DNA of 37,325 nt from Nitrosomonas sp. (lineage in GTDB: Bacteria; Pseudomonadota; Gammaproteobacteria; Burkholderiales; Nitrosomonadaceae). The position numbers and the translations under genes were made by a program. Where the stretch lies: the NCBI GenBank assembly GCA_021774055.1, contig JAJFJL010000173.1, forward strand, positions 1-37,325. Reading direction: 5' to 3'. The stretch's first letter is position 1. Each line of letters starts with the position of its first letter. Of this stretch, positions 8,208 to 16,415 are shown piece after piece. The notes beneath the pieces were generated by a model. That model was not told where the DNA came from. It worked only from the letters and a program-made list of their open reading frames with translations, and searched no databases.

Positions 8208-10400
8208 CTAAATCTCAGTTGGGTCAATATCTAATGCCCAGCGTACCTTACGGGAAGATAAAGTTTTAAGTTTTGGTTGCCATGTAGTTAGAAATGCTTG
8301 TAACAATTTGCGTGAGCGTGATTGAATTAGTAGGTGTGCTCGTTCCATTCCTTTTAGCCGTGACATTTGAGCTGGCACTGGATCAAATACTTCTACTTTA
8401 TTGGGGGCTGCCGCGATTGCTGCTGCTTTAGTAAGAAAATCTAGTGCTATATCAATGCGATGTGATTGTGCGCGTAGTAGCACTTGATAGACAAAAGGCG
8501 GAAATTCGGCGATTTTTCTTTCTTCAAGTAGTGAGTGTGCCAGTGAGTCATAGTCGTGTTGTTTGATCGCTTGGTACAGAGGGTGGTTTGGAAACTCGGT
8601 TTGGATTAGGACATTACCGGCAATGCCAGCACGTCCAGCACGTCCAGATACTTGCATCAACTGTATAAATAAACGCTCACTGGCACGAAAATCAGTGCTA
8701 TATAAGGCGCTATCTGGGTTTAAAATTCCTACTAATGAAAGATTAGGAAAATCATGTCCTTTGGCAAGTAGTTGTGTGCCTACTAGAATATCTACTTCTT
8801 GAGCTTGAATAGTTTTTAGAATATTTTGCCAGGCATCTTTGCGTCGGATGCTGTCGCGGTCGATACGCAGAATACGTGCATTTGGAAAGCGCTCAGCTAA
8901 TGCGGTTTCAACACGTTGTGTGCCATGTCCGAAAGGGTGGATGTCTTGATCACCACATTCTGGACAGGCGCGTGGTAATTGCTCCTTATGGCCGCAATGA
9001 TGGCAGCATAATTTTTTTTCTTTTAGGTGTACAACTAGACGACTAGAGCAGCGCTGGCAATTTGCAGTCCAGGTACAAGATTTACAAAGCAGAATAGGTG
9101 CATAACCACGTCGGTTAATAAAAACTAAACTTTGTTGTTGCTGTGCTATGCATTGTTCTAGCGCATTAATTAATGCTTCAGACAAGCCTTCTTTTAGTTT
9201 CGTGGTACGTGTGTCAATGCAGTGAATGGTTGGAAGGGTTGCTTGTTTTATGGCGCGCGATACTAATCTTAGACTGTGATATTTATGGTTGATGGCGTTG
9301 TAATAGCTTTCTAATGAGGGTGTCGCAGAGCCAAGTACAACCGGGACATTTATTTGTTTAGCACGAAAAATTGCAATGTCACGCGCAGAATAGCGTAAGC
9401 CATCTTGTTGTTTGAAAGAGTTGTCTTGTTCTTCATCCACAATAACTAAGCCGAGATGTGGTAGGGGGGTAAATACAGCTAAGCGGGTACCTAATATAAT
9501 TCTTGCTGTGCCGTTTTGCGCTTGCAGCCATCCGTTGATACGTTCAGTGTCATTAAGCCCACTGTGTAAACTTACTAACCACTCGCAGGGAAAACGTGTG
9601 CGGAAGATAGCTTCTAGTTGCGGGGTTAAATTAATCTCAGGTATTAGTATTAAGGTTTGTTTTTTTTGCGACAATGCTAGAGCAATTAATCGTAGGTAAA
9701 CTTCAGTTTTGCCGCTGCCAGTGATGCCATGTAACAGCCAAGGTTTAAATTTATTAAATTCATTGGTAATACAGTTGACAGCATTTTCTTGTTCGTTGGT
9801 GAGTATTGGTATTGATGGTTCTTCTGTTAGGTTGGTATAAGTAGGTGGTAATAAACGCTCTTCTACTAAACCTTGTGCAAGTAATTCGTTTAAAACTTTA
9901 GGTGCACGTAATGAAAGCTGCTTGACGTCTGAATTGCAGATAGAGTTAGATTCTAGTAGTAGTTTGAACAATCGTCGTTTAACGCGATTGCGGACAGGAA
10001 TGGAGTTTAAGTCAATTTGGCGACCGCTATCAGTAAGATTAAATTGATAACAATTGCTGGTTTTTTGTTGTTTGATTGGTTTTAGACCGCGAAACTTACT
10101 GGGCAACCCATTCATAACAACCATACCTAGTGGATGATGGTAGTAATCGCTGCAAAAACGGAATAAGTTTAGTAGTGTTGGTGCTATAGGTGGGATTTCA
10201 CGGAAAATAATTTCAGCAGATTTTAGTTTCTCAGGTGAAACATCGGTGTCTGGGTGTATTTCAATAATAACCCCAGTAATTAGTTTCTTGCCAAAAGGTA
10301 CTTTGACACGAAGGCCGATATCAGTAATACACGCATCTGGTGCTAAATAATCAAATAAAGTGTCAACAGGAACATTGATAGCGACACGAATAATAGGCAT
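8208..10400 (-). CDS. priA: PriA primosomal replication-restart helicase
   Basis: PriA recognises stalled or repaired replication forks and reloads the DnaB helicase. The N-terminal DNA-binding domain occupies about residues 1-180. The helicase core follows, with Walker A GITGSGKT (225-232) and the DEEQ box (322-325). The zinc-binding insert shows eight Cys as pairs 439/442, 448/451, 466/469 and 479/482, and the late helicase motifs include QVSGRAGRAG. Length (730 residues) matches PriA. It is encoded convergent to the DUF748 gene. Its upstream region holds a strong hairpin and two inverted-repeat elements. Confidence 0.97.
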   Translation of the reverse strand: MPIIRVAINVPVDTLFDYLAPDACITDIGLRVKVPFGKKLITGVIIEIHPDTDVSPEKLKSAEIIFREIPPIAPTLLNLFRFCSDYYHHPLGMVVMNGLPSKFRGLKPIKQQKTSNCYQFNLTDSGRQIDLNSIPVRNRVKRRLFKLLLESNSICNSDVKQLSLRAPKVLNELLAQGLVEERLLPPTYTNLTEEPSIPILTNEQENAVNCITNEFNKFKPWLLHGITGSGKTEVYLRLIALALSQKKQTLILIPEINLTPQLEAIFRTRFPCEWLVSLHSGLNDTERINGWLQAQNGTARIILGTRLAVFTPLPHLGLVIVDEEQDNSFKQQDGLRYSARDIAIFRAKQINVPVVLGSATPSLESYYNAINHKYHSLRLVSRAIKQATLPTIHCIDTRTTKLKEGLSEALINALEQCIAQQQQSLVFINRRGYAPILLCKSCTWTANCQRCSSRLVVHLKEKKLCCHHCGHKEQLPRACPECGDQDIHPFGHGTQRVETALAERFPNARILRIDRDSIRRKDAWQNILKTIQAQEVDILVGTQLLAKGHDFPNLSLVGILNPDSALYSTDFRASERLFIQLMQVSGRAGRAGIAGNVLIQTEFPNHPLYQAIKQHDYDSLAHSLLEERKIAEFPPFVYQVLLRAQSHRIDIALDFLTKAAAIAAAPNKVEVFDPVPAQMSRLKGMERAHLLIQSRSRKLLQAFLTTWQPKLKTLSSRKVRWALDIDPTEI

Positions 10401-10435
10401 ATTCGGGTTGGTTGTTGTGGGGTGAGTGTGTTTGG

Positions 10436-10474
10436 CGATTACTCACGCAAACCGGATGGTTCAGTGAGTAATCG
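10436..10474. repeat. 11-bp perfect inverted repeat upstream of priA
   Basis: CGATTACTCAC (10436-10446) pairs perfectly with GTGAGTAATCG (10464-10474). The 17-base loop contains a further AACC/GGTT pairing. It lies 36 bp upstream of the priA start. There is no T-run on either side, so it is not a standard terminator; it may be a leader structure of priA mRNA or a REP-like repeat. Confidence 0.6.
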
Positions 10475-10488
10475 TAATGTTATTGGAA

Positions 10489-10534
10489 GATCCTGCAGAT
10501 CTGTATGCAAAAATACGATGATCTGCAGGACCTA
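10489..10534. repeat. Short inverted repeat related to TIR family 1
   Basis: GATCCTGCAGATC at the left and GATCTGCAGGACCTAG at the right form an inverted repeat around an A-rich centre. The GATCCTGC/GCAGGA core is that of the family 1 termini. It directly abuts the element at 10531-10697. Confidence 0.5.
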
Positions 10535-10697
10535 GTACCTTGCACGCTAAATAACCAGGAAAATCTGTGGCACAAATTGCCGATAACTGCGTTGAAGAAA
10601 CTTGACGTATGCTCAATACGCCTGCGTTTCTTGACTTGTTCTCGACAATTTCTGCATCCCCATATTTTCCAGGTTATTTAGCGTGCAAGGTACTAGG
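10531..10697. repeat. 167-bp inverted-repeat element (MITE-like)
   Basis: The left arm starts CCTAGTACCTTGCACGCTAA and the right arm ends with its complement TTAGCGTGCAAGGTACTAGG. The inverted repeat extends about 35 bp with one or two mismatches. The inner part has a second inverted repeat (GAAGAAACTTGACGTAT against ATACGCCTGCGTTTCTTGAC). No coding capacity is seen. It fills the gap between priA and the lipoprotein gene, both on the minus strand. Confidence 0.75.
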
Positions 10698-10705
10698 GTA
10701 TTGTT

Positions 10706-12139
10706 TTAGCCAGTGACACGATAGACAGTTACTGGCTCGTCACCTGTTTGCTCAAGAACAGCTGATTCGCCATCTGCATCAATGGTAAATTTGTGTACAG
10801 CATTACTTTCTAGGCTTGAAAGGCCGATACATCCATCAGTATTATAGGTAAATGCTGTAAGACGTAATTCATTGCTACCTTGATTATAGGTGTAGGAAGC
10901 ATATTCAACTCCTGGTCTAGCACATTCAGCCTGCTCTTCTCGTTGCATTTCACCGGTTGGGTCGGCCATAAAGAATTTCCCGTCCGGGAGGAAAGCCAAT
11001 GTTCTGGTATTGATAGTATCTGTGTCATATACCCAGGCGCCGGCAATACCATTAGGGTCATTTTCAACACGTTTGAAACGTTTTTCTTCTATCTCTGTTT
11101 CAGGCGCAACATCTGACCTAGCTCTTACGGTACTCGATGCTCCGCCAATATGAAAAATTTCACTGAAGACGCTTGGTTGTTCACGTTCCATTTGTACGTT
11201 GACGATATCAGATAAAACCAGTTCATAACCATCGCTACTCATTCTTGTTTCTAAACTTGAGTCAGATAATCCTGCTCTTAGATTGGTGTCAACAATTGTT
11301 TCTCCCTTAAGGATAAATCCTCTGGTATTAACGTCAGATGCACTGGCAACACCGTATTCCACGCCTGCACGATAAATTATAAGGCCAGCACAGACACGGT
11401 TTCTATTGCAAGAGTCGTCAGGTGAAGCTTGCCCATGTAAGTATTCGCCACTACCGTCTGAGGCTACTCGTATCATACCTGCGACACTGTTGTTGTAATG
11501 TATCCAAACGTTACCACTAAATATTGAAGTGCTTTGAGATAGAAAATGGTCAGTAGCTTCTTCAGTTGTTTTGACAGTGCTATCAATGCCGCTATCATCT
11601 ATGATTTGTTGTAAGTTGGCAGTGCTTGCAAATTTGTCTGGGTCACCAGTTAGGTTAATTGATTTATCAACTGCTGCAGCTGTTTCATCTGTAATAGAGA
11701 TACCATTTGATGGGTCGCCATCTGAATCTAGTGAGTGTAGTAAAACTAGTAAATTTTGTAGCTTATTTTCGTTGTCACCAGCTAATTCAATCGGTGTTAC
11801 TACAGGTGACCCCTGAACTTTACCAAGTATTAAATCGCCAAGTTTGAATTCAACTGTATCACCATGATTAAAATTAAAGGTGCCATCTTCATCTGTTACT
11901 CCTGATTGACCAGAAGATGATGAATAGGATATACCGGCTGCTTGAGTGCCCATTAACACGCCGCTTGCTGCACCAGTTGGTGCGGCAATAACTGCCATTG
12001 TGAAGTTGTCATTAGGGTTAGTGTTGCCAGTAATACTGTCAAGGCTAAGGTCGTCGCCGCAGGCAGTAAGACCGATGATAAGTGTAGCTGGAATCAAATG
12101 TTTCCATGGAAATTTTATTGTAAATTGATTGGATTTCAT
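10706..12139 (-). CDS. Putative outer-membrane lipoprotein, adhesin-like
   Basis: This 477-residue protein has a lipoprotein signal: basic N-terminus, hydrophobic stretch and lipobox LTAC with Cys27, and Gly at +2, which predicts the outer membrane. A low-complexity Asp/Ser/Gly segment follows. The region about 70-100 reads SGVTDEDGTFNFNHGDTVEF then KLGDLILG, a beta-sandwich module seen in many secreted gammaproteobacterial proteins, followed by LLVLLHSLDSDGDPSNGI. The C-terminal part (about 360-477) is a second beta-rich domain with a lipocalin-like pattern (IAGAWVYDTD, LAFLPDGKFFMAD). Two Cys in each half may form disulfides. Its function is unknown; surface binding is a guess. A GAGAG lies shortly before the ATG. 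Confidence 0.7.
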   Translation of the reverse strand: MKSNQFTIKFPWKHLIPATLIIGLTACGDDLSLDSITGNTNPNDNFTMAVIAAPTGAASGVLMGTQAAGISYSSSSGQSGVTDEDGTFNFNHGDTVEFKLGDLILGKVQGSPVVTPIELAGDNENKLQNLLVLLHSLDSDGDPSNGISITDETAAAVDKSINLTGDPDKFASTANLQQIIDDSGIDSTVKTTEEATDHFLSQSTSIFSGNVWIHYNNSVAGMIRVASDGSGEYLHGQASPDDSCNRNRVCAGLIIYRAGVEYGVASASDVNTRGFILKGETIVDTNLRAGLSDSSLETRMSSDGYELVLSDIVNVQMEREQPSVFSEIFHIGGASSTVRARSDVAPETEIEEKRFKRVENDPNGIAGAWVYDTDTINTRTLAFLPDGKFFMADPTGEMQREEQAECARPGVEYASYTYNQGSNELRLTAFTYNTDGCIGLSSLESNAVHKFTIDADGESAVLEQTGDEPVTVYRVTG

Positions 12140-12376
12140 TAAGACACTCTCTTCATAATTAGTTGGCTTAAATTTTACAAAATAATACCTAAATAACTGC
12201 TAGTGTCCATGCATATTAATGTGCGAGATATTGTTTCATGACGTAATATTAATTTTGAGTGATATTAATACTCTCAAAGAATCAGGTTTACGCTATAACA
12301 TGGTTCTTTTACAAAATATGTGTGAGGACTTGTAGAATTTAGGTAATCAGTTGGTTTTTATTATGGCGCTCATTAT

Positions 12377-12539
12377 ACCTAGATCCTGCGAATAATCGCA
12401 CGTATCATGCACAACAGATTGTTCCATATAATAAACTTTATTTATCGAGAGTATTGGTAGGTGTTTTATACAGAACGTTTTTTACTCTATGAAACAAGTT
12501 GTTACGCACTATATATATGATCGTTTGCAGGATCTAGGT
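12377..12539. repeat. Full-length copy of TIR repeat family 1 (163 bp)
   Basis: The ends ACCTAGATCCTGC and GCAGGATCTAGGT are perfect inverted repeats. The similarity continues inward for about 55 bp with mismatches (GCACAACAGATTGTTCCATATA against TATGAAACAAGTTGTTACGC). No ORF is present. This simple copy is the reference for the longer composite copy at 16416-16738. The sequence between the lipoprotein gene and this element (12140-12376) holds only AT-rich putative promoter sequence. Confidence 0.75.
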
Positions 12540-12589
12540 GTAATTTTTATAATAATTGATAACTTTGATTGGAGTCATGGCAGGGGTAC

Positions 12590-12598
12590 TGGTATACT
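12590..12598 (+). promoter_or_regulatory. Extended -10 promoter candidate for the SRP RNA
   Basis: TG-G-TATACT is an extended -10 box. It is embedded in GGGGTACTGGTATACTCCC, which is nearly the same as the sequence upstream of petA (GGGTATATGTTATACTCCC). It would start transcription about 80 bp before the mature SRP RNA. A second candidate closer to the RNA is TTGCAT (12644-12649), 17 bp, TTAATC (12667-12672). Confidence 0.5.
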
Positions 12599-12683
12599 CC
12601 CGGCTCTCTAATCTAAAAAATATTAAAAAGCAGAGTGATTGTGTTGCATGCTTATTAGATTTTTGGTTAATCAGAGTTTCTAT

Positions 12684-12780
12684 GGCGGGCCTCCCCGCAT
12701 TGCATGGTAGTGAATCTGGTCAGGTCCGGAAGGAAGCAGCCACAACTATTTTTTGCGAGTGCCGGGGGTCTGGCTCGCCA
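12684..12780 (+). ncRNA. ffs: 4.5S signal recognition particle RNA
   Basis: The conserved apical core GGTCAGGTCCGGAAGGAAGC is present, including the GGAA tetraloop and the flanking internal loop that bind Ffh. The ends GGCGGGCC and GGCTCGCC pair to form the base of a single long hairpin. This is the small bacterial SRP RNA (about 100 nt), which with Ffh targets membrane proteins to the Sec translocon. A CCCCTCTTTTTTT tract follows and probably ends transcription. It lies directly upstream of dnaX, as is common in gammaproteobacteria and betaproteobacteria. Confidence 0.95.
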
Positions 12781-12861
12781 CCCCTCTTTTTTTACTTGAG
12801 ATAAAACTAAAAGTTCAGGGTCATAAACCTACTTAGTTTTTCCGTTCATTGAGTAAATATC

Positions 12862-14439
12862 GTGTCTCAATCCCAAGTCCTTGCGCGCAAATGGCGCCCT
12901 AAAAGTTTTGCTGAACTAACCGGACAAGATCATGTAGTCTTAGCGCTAACGAACGCATTAGAACAAAATCGTTTGCATCATGCTTATTTGTTTACCGGAA
13001 CACGTGGGGTTGGTAAAACTACTATTGCACGTATTTTTGCCAAAGCATTGAATTGTGAAAGAGGTGTTGGCGCGACTCCATGCGGAACATGTTCTACTTG
13101 TAGTAGCATTGATGGCGGTAACTTTATTGATCTTATTGAGCTTGATGCTGCGTCTAATACCCAAGTAGACAGCATGCGTGAACTGCTTGAGAATGCGTTG
13201 TATGCACCAACTAGCGCACGTTATAAAATTTATATCATTGATGAAGTGCATATGCTTTCCAAGTCAGCTTTCAATGCTATGCTGAAAACCTTGGAAGAGC
13301 CGCCCGCTCATGTTAAATTTATATTAGCAACTACTGATCCACAAAAAATACCGGTAACAGTTTTATCACGTTGCCTGCAATTTAATCTTAAACAGATTCC
13401 GTTAACACAAATCTCAACTTATCTTAAACAAATCCTGCAGCAAGAAAGGATTGATTGCGATGCCGCTTCTTTGCAGTTACTGGCTCGTGCTGCACAAGGC
13501 AGTATGCGTGATGCGTTAAGTATGCTGGACCAGGCTATTGCCTTTGGTCAAGGTAAAGTGGAAGAAACTGGTGTGCGCGAGATGCTTGGTGCAATTGATC
13601 AAAATTATTTGTATGACATTTTGCATGCTTTAGCACAAAATAATGGTGTGCAGTTATTGTCCGTAGCCGATAACATGGAATCTCGCAGCCTCTCATTTGA
13701 TACTGCATTACAAGATCTATCTGCATTGTTGCACCAGGTTGCACTGGCACAAACAGTACCGCAGGCGATTAGTGAAGAAAACTTGGAGCGGGCACAAATT
13801 ATTGCTTTGGCAGAAACATTTAGCCCAGAAGATATTCAGCTGTTTTATCAAATCACCCTACGTGGGCGTGGGGATTTAAGTTTAGCGCCAGATGAGTACG
13901 CCGGCTTTACCATGACCTTGATGCGTTTGTTAACTTTTATGCCAGATACATCGGTGTCAGAGAGTTCAACTAAAAGCGAATCAAAATATAGTTATACACA
14001 GTTACCAACTGCAGTAAAAACAGAGTCTCCGTCAGATACTACCCCTGCTTCAAATAAAACAACAAATGACTGGCCCTTATTAGTAGAGCAATTAAAGCTA
14101 AAAGGAATGACTAAAATGTTGGCGCAGCATAGTGAAGCTAAACTTCTCTCGGCGGATAAAATTGAACTGTGTGTACCGGAAATACATAAACATCTGCTAG
14201 AAAAAAAATATCAAGATAGTATCAGGGCAGCAGTAAATACTTATTTTGGACAACCGGTAGTGGTAAAGTTTTCCGTCGGTCAAGTTACTGGCATGACACC
14301 TGCAGCACTACAAGAACATAAAGCACAAGAAAAACAAGCAGACGCAGTTGCCGCAATTGAAACTGATCCGGTAGTACAAGAGTTAGTTGAAAGTTTTGAT
14401 GCAAAAATAATCGTTTCTTCGATTAAACCGCTGGCTTAA
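12862..14439 (+). CDS. dnaX: DNA polymerase III clamp-loader subunit tau/gamma
   Basis: DnaX is the motor of the clamp loader that places the beta sliding clamp on DNA. The AAA+ module has Walker A GTRGVGKT (46-53), a zinc site with Cys65, 74, 77 and 80, Walker B DEVH (127-130) and a sensor/SRC region (LSRCLQF). A variable linker of about 370-400 leads to a tau C-terminal domain (about 400-525; WPLLVEQLKLKGMTKMLAQH onward) like the part that binds the polymerase alpha subunit in E. coli. The start is GTG. At 525 residues it is shorter than E. coli tau (643). An A8 run at 14201-14208 fits a -1 frameshift signal followed at once by a stop (see separate entry). ybaB follows, as usual. Confidence 0.97.
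   Translation: MSQSQVLARKWRPKSFAELTGQDHVVLALTNALEQNRLHHAYLFTGTRGVGKTTIARIFAKALNCERGVGATPCGTCSTCSSIDGGNFIDLIELDAASNTQVDSMRELLENALYAPTSARYKIYIIDEVHMLSKSAFNAMLKTLEEPPAHVKFILATTDPQKIPVTVLSRCLQFNLKQIPLTQISTYLKQILQQERIDCDAASLQLLARAAQGSMRDALSMLDQAIAFGQGKVEETGVREMLGAIDQNYLYDILHALAQNNGVQLLSVADNMESRSLSFDTALQDLSALLHQVALAQTVPQAISEENLERAQIIALAETFSPEDIQLFYQITLRGRGDLSLAPDEYAGFTMTLMRLLTFMPDTSVSESSTKSESKYSYTQLPTAVKTESPSDTTPASNKTTNDWPLLVEQLKLKGMTKMLAQHSEAKLLSADKIELCVPEIHKHLLEKKYQDSIRAAVNTYFGQPVVVKFSVGQVTGMTPAALQEHKAQEKQADAVAAIETDPVVQELVESFDAKIIVSSIKPLA
14202..14219 (+). other. Candidate -1 frameshift site within dnaX
   Basis: In the dnaX frame the heptamer A AAA AAA occupies 14202-14208, the ideal layout for two tRNAs to slip by one base. 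In the -1 frame the codons after it are ATA TCA AGA and then TAG at 14217-14219. A slip would give a protein of about 452 residues, ending inside the C-terminal domain, analogous to gamma. E. coli dnaX uses A AAA AAG followed closely by a stop. No obvious downstream hairpin was identified. Transcriptional slippage on the A run is an alternative. Confidence 0.5.
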
Positions 14440-14445
14440 GAATAT

Positions 14446-14496
14446 ACCTGCAAGCGTGCATAGTATAATATGTATTATTACTTGCAAGATACTAGG
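14446..14496. repeat. Minimal copy of TIR repeat family 1 between dnaX and ybaB
   Basis: ACCTGCAAGCGTGCATAG at one end and TACTTGCAAGATACTAGG at the other are inverted relative to each other. Read on the minus strand, the start CCTAGTATCTTGCAAGTAAT matches the family 1 terminus CCTGGATCCTGCAAGTGATC. Only the ends are left, about 51 bp. Confidence 0.5.
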
Positions 14497-14540
14497 CGTC
14501 AGCATTAGAAAATTGAAAACTTGATAAAGGAGAAATTAAA

Positions 14541-14867
14541 GTGATGAAAGGTAATTTAGGCAACCTCATGAAGCAAGCACAGAATATGCAAGAAAACATG
14601 AAGAAGATGCAAGATAAATTAGCAACTATTGACGTTGAGGGTCAATCTGGTGCTGGAATGGTTAAAGTGGTTATGACTTGTCGTCATGACATAAAAAATA
14701 TCAGCATTGATGATAGCTTAATCGGTGATGATAAAGAAATGCTAGAGGACCTGATAGCGGCAGCAGTGAATGATGCAGTTCGTCGAGTAGAATCTACCTC
14801 GCAAGAAAAGATGGCTGAATTAACCGGTGGTATGGGTTTGCCACCAGGAATGAAATTGCCATTTTAA
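14541..14867 (+). CDS. ybaB: YbaB/EbfC nucleoid-associated protein
   Basis: YbaB is a small dimeric DNA-binding protein of the nucleoid. The opening [19 protein letters not shown] coiled helix, the central strand [17 protein letters not shown] and the end [18 protein letters not shown] are diagnostic. Length is 108 residues from GTG at 14541; the ATG at 14544 is an equally good start, and AGGAG at 14528-14532 serves both. It follows dnaX at about 100 bp. The third gene usually found in this cluster, recR, is not present. Confidence 0.95.
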   Translation: MMKGNLGNLMKQAQNMQENMKKMQDKLATIDVEGQSGAGMVKVVMTCRHDIKNISIDDSLIGDDKEMLEDLIAAAVNDAVRRVESTSQEKMAELTGGMGLPPGMKLPF

Positions 14868-14909
14868 TGGTTTTAGAAAATAGGGTGATGCTGTAGATAG
14901 GAAAAGTAA

Positions 14910-15743
14910 ATGAAGGTTAAAAGACCCATTCGTCCAAAAATAAAAAAAACACTGCCTCCTAATATTAGTAGTGATCCGGTTGCGGATGCTGCATCCACAT
15001 CCACACCCACACCAACCCAAAAGTTACAAAAACTATTGGCACAAAAAGGTTTGGGATCACGACGTGAAATGGAAGCATTGATTATTTCTGGGCAAGTTAG
15101 TATTAATGGCCGAGTAGCAACTGTTGGTGATCGAGCTGGGGTTGGAGATGTCATCAAGATTGGCAAGCGTGTCATTCGTTTAAATGCAAACGAGAGTCCT
15201 CCACGAATAATTTTGTATCACAAACCTGAAGGTGAAATTGTCAGTCGCCGTGATCCACAAGGCCGTCCTTCAGTATTTGATAGATTACCTCATCTTAAAT
15301 CATCTAAGTGGATTGCAATTGGTCGACTAGATTTTAATACCAGTGGGTTATTGATATTTACCACTGATGGCGGCTTGGCGAATCGATTCATGCATCCCCG
15401 TTTTGAAGTTGAGCGTGAATATGCAGTACGTATCATCGGTCAATTAACCACTGAACAGATGAAGCAACTAACCACTGGTGTGGAGCTAAAAGATGGTCAA
15501 GCTAAATTTAATTATCTGGCGGATCAGGGTGGAGAAGGAACCAATCATTGGTATCGAGTTATTTTAATGGAGGGTAAAAATCGAGAGGTGCGACGGATGT
15601 TCGAGGCTCTTGGTTTAACCGTAAGTCGCCTAATGCGGGTAAGATTTGGCCCAATTAACTTGCCACCACGTATCAAACGTGGACAATGGCTAGAATTAGA
15701 TGCCGCACATACTAGTCGTTTGCTAAGCTTGATTGCTAAATAG
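14910..15743 (+). CDS. rluB: RluB-type 23S rRNA pseudouridine synthase
   Basis: RluB-type enzymes isomerise a uridine in the peptidyl-transferase region of 23S rRNA (U2605 in E. coli) to pseudouridine. After a basic N-terminus and a low-complexity Thr/Pro linker, an S4 RNA-binding domain spans about 37-90 (QKLQKLLAQKGLGSRREMEA, then SGQVSINGRVA). The catalytic domain follows, with Asp141 in GRLDFNTSGLLI and the later motifs EREYAVRI and GKNREVRRMFEALGL. The sequence near the catalytic Asp fits RluB rather than RluE or RsuA, though the paralog assignment is by eye. AGGAAAAG precedes the ATG. It sits where recR normally follows ybaB. Confidence 0.9.
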   Translation: MKVKRPIRPKIKKTLPPNISSDPVADAASTSTPTPTQKLQKLLAQKGLGSRREMEALIISGQVSINGRVATVGDRAGVGDVIKIGKRVIRLNANESPPRIILYHKPEGEIVSRRDPQGRPSVFDRLPHLKSSKWIAIGRLDFNTSGLLIFTTDGGLANRFMHPRFEVEREYAVRIIGQLTTEQMKQLTTGVELKDGQAKFNYLADQGGEGTNHWYRVILMEGKNREVRRMFEALGLTVSRLMRVRFGPINLPPRIKRGQWLELDAAHTSRLLSLIAK

Positions 15744-15804
15744 CATGCCTACAGGTAATCCGCAAAGAAGGTCATAGATAGATTTTTTGCATGAATGTAT
15801 TGTT

Positions 15805-15966
15805 TAGGAGCGCGCATTAAATAACTTGAACAACTAGCTTTGTATTTATATTAATCTTCTGTGTTATGTAAACAGTTACATAGCCGTGCTATGCGCCTGT
15901 TTACATGCCTTGAATATGAGCATAAATCCTGCGCTAGTTGCTCAAGTTATTTAATGCGCGCTCCTA
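15805..15966. repeat. Inverted-repeat element family 2, 162 bp
   Basis: The left arm starts TAGGAGCGCGCATTAAATAA and the right arm ends TTATTTAATGCGCGCTCCTA. The inverted repeat runs about 35 bp to CTAGC/GCTAG with a single internal difference. The centre has a GTAAACAG...CTGTTTAC inverted repeat. It is non-coding. A second copy lies inside the family 1 element at 16416-16738. The rest of the 15744-16059 gap shows nothing beyond a putative promoter. Confidence 0.8.
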
Positions 15967-16059
15967 AAGTCATTTCATGCACGATCTTTGGTTGCTACAA
16001 AATTTGCACCTTTACGTTTAATTACCTATGATTGCAATATTATATTTTAAGGTGGATTT

Positions 16060-16410
16060 ATGATTACTATTCAGAAAGCTGACAATGTGATTAGTGTTGC
16101 CGTCATTGGTGAGTTTACGTTAGTTGACTATCAGGAATTTGAAAAGCATGTGCTTTATAAATCGCATGCTGATGACAAGATAAATTTGTTAGTTGATTTA
16201 CGTAATATGGTGGACTATACCGTTGATGTTGCGTGGGAAGATATTAAGTTTATGCATGAGCATGGTAGCGATTTTGATCGGGTGGCGGTGGTTACTGATG
16301 ATCAGTGGCAGACATGGAGTGCTTGGCTTTCCAATCTTTTTACTGATGCTAATGTTTTAGTCTTCAGTGAGTTTGATCAGGCTATGGAGTGGGCAACTAT
16401 TGGGGATTAG
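16060..16410 (+). CDS. SpoIIAA-like (STAS-fold) protein
   Basis: This 116-residue soluble protein reads as a SpoIIAA-like domain: strands VISVAVIGEFTLVDYQEF and INLLVDLRNMVDYT, then helix WEDIKFMHEH, strand RVAVVTDD, and the conserved WQTWSAWLSNLFT with VLVFSEFDQAMEWA at the end. Family members are small stand-alone proteins with a lipid-binding or regulatory role that is not settled. It lacks the phosphorylatable Ser of classical anti-sigma antagonists as far as I can see. It is monocistronic, between repeat elements on both sides. A GGTGG precedes the ATG. Confidence 0.8.
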   Translation: MITIQKADNVISVAVIGEFTLVDYQEFEKHVLYKSHADDKINLLVDLRNMVDYTVDVAWEDIKFMHEHGSDFDRVAVVTDDQWQTWSAWLSNLFTDANVLVFSEFDQAMEWATIGD

Positions 16411-16415
16411 TTATT

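Noticed and set aside
12556-12804. Plus-strand frame of 82 codons over the SRP RNA
   Set aside because: It covers the 4.5S RNA and its promoter, and its sequence is explained by that RNA.
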